The translations under genes and the position numbers were made by a program. Shown here piece after piece: positions 63,923-64,000 of a DNA stretch of 64,000 nt. The notes below the pieces were generated by a model. The model was not told the origin of the DNA. It saw only the letters and a list, made by a program, of their open reading frames with translations, and made no database searches. The first letter of the stretch is position 1. Every line of letters starts with the position of its first letter. The DNA comes from Gammaproteobacteria bacterium 45_16_T64 (GTDB lineage Bacteria > Pseudomonadota > Gammaproteobacteria > Pseudomonadales > Ketobacteraceae), in NCBI GenBank assembly GCA_002162955.1, contig MABD01000001.1, forward strand, positions 1 to 64,000. The letters are read 5' to 3'.

Positions 63923-64000
63923 AACGTTTTCTTTACCATGCAGTAAGAGCCTACACCGCTCCTTTGGCGCGTCGGTTCGATCACGGGCTGAAGAACCCAG
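63919..64000 (+). CDS. Start of a further operon gene, truncated by the window end
   Basis: A GTG at 63919 overlaps the previous stop by 4 bp (GTGA) and opens a frame that stays open to the window end. The 27 residues seen start with KRFLYHAVRAYTAPLARRFD. They are too few to assign a family. The overlap pattern makes it a member of the same operon. Confidence 0.55.
   Translation, partial: MKRFLYHAVRAYTAPLARRFDHGLKNP

Noticed and set aside
1-64000. Mobile elements, CRISPR arrays, tRNA or rRNA genes
   Set aside because: Looked for in both strands by eye. I saw no transposase or integrase reading frame, no regularly spaced repeat array and no cloverleaf or rRNA-like segment.

Overview
The window looks like chromosome of a free-living, probably marine, gammaproteobacterium. 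The basis is Gram-negative envelope functions (a TonB-dependent receptor, a lipoprotein transglycosylase, a CusCBA-type efflux pump), heavy c-di-GMP and phosphorelay signalling, PEP-CTERM surface proteins, and DUF1552/DUF1592 and DUF3570/DUF4266 families common in marine Gammaproteobacteria. The genus cannot be fixed from the sequence. No rRNA, tRNA, CRISPR array, insertion sequence, integrase or phage gene was seen.

Left part (0-30 kb). A secreted orphan, an MltF-like transglycosylase with a duplicated solute-binding module, and a second, stand-alone EF-G (fusA2) are on the minus strand. A TonB receptor, YfiR and GGDEF-EAL trio follows, then a periplasmic histidine phosphatase and a hybrid kinase. 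Next come a two-gene minus-strand operon (Fe(II)/2-oxoglutarate oxygenase plus a YbhN-like membrane protein) and, divergent from it, a copper/silver RND efflux operon headed by a Cys-rich exported protein. A minus-strand operon then couples a MalT-like LuxR regulator to a partner-switching trio (HATPase kinase, STAS-like antagonist, SpoIIE-type phosphatase). A pseudouridine synthase, two small orphans and a divergent ArsM-like methyltransferase/AraC regulator pair end this part.

Middle part (30-42 kb). Two PEP-CTERM proteins lie downstream of sigma-54-type promoter sequences; one has well-formed palindromic upstream sites. A double cyclic-nucleotide-binding/rhodanese protein and a 1-Cys peroxiredoxin follow. 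On the minus strand are a DUF1552 Tat protein and a 1310-residue lipoprotein combining ricin-like, cytochrome c, fibronectin III and DUF1592-type modules with four CxxCH sites. Upstream of these are a DUF4266/DUF3570 pair and the decayed remnant of an apbE gene.

Right part (42-55 kb). A complete chemosensory operon (CheW, MCP, CheW, CheA-REC, CheB, CheR, multi-receiver hybrid kinase) runs leftward, facing a divergent REC-PAS-GGDEF-EAL protein. This suggests an alternative-function (Wsp-like) chemosensory array feeding c-di-GMP. The first CheW and the MCP are each broken by a one-base frameshift near a short A-run.

Right end (55-64 kb). A divergent SDR gene and a 486-bp control region carrying five GACTAA boxes precede a tightly overlapping operon that runs off the window. 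It holds two Rieske oxygenases, an unknown protein, an SDR, two ferritin-like diiron proteins, a plant-type ferredoxin, a membrane fatty-acid-hydroxylase-family enzyme, a left-handed beta-helix protein and a further truncated gene. No pathway known to me has this set. It is the best candidate for an undescribed system here: an iron-oxygenase-rich biosynthetic or lipid-tailoring pathway.
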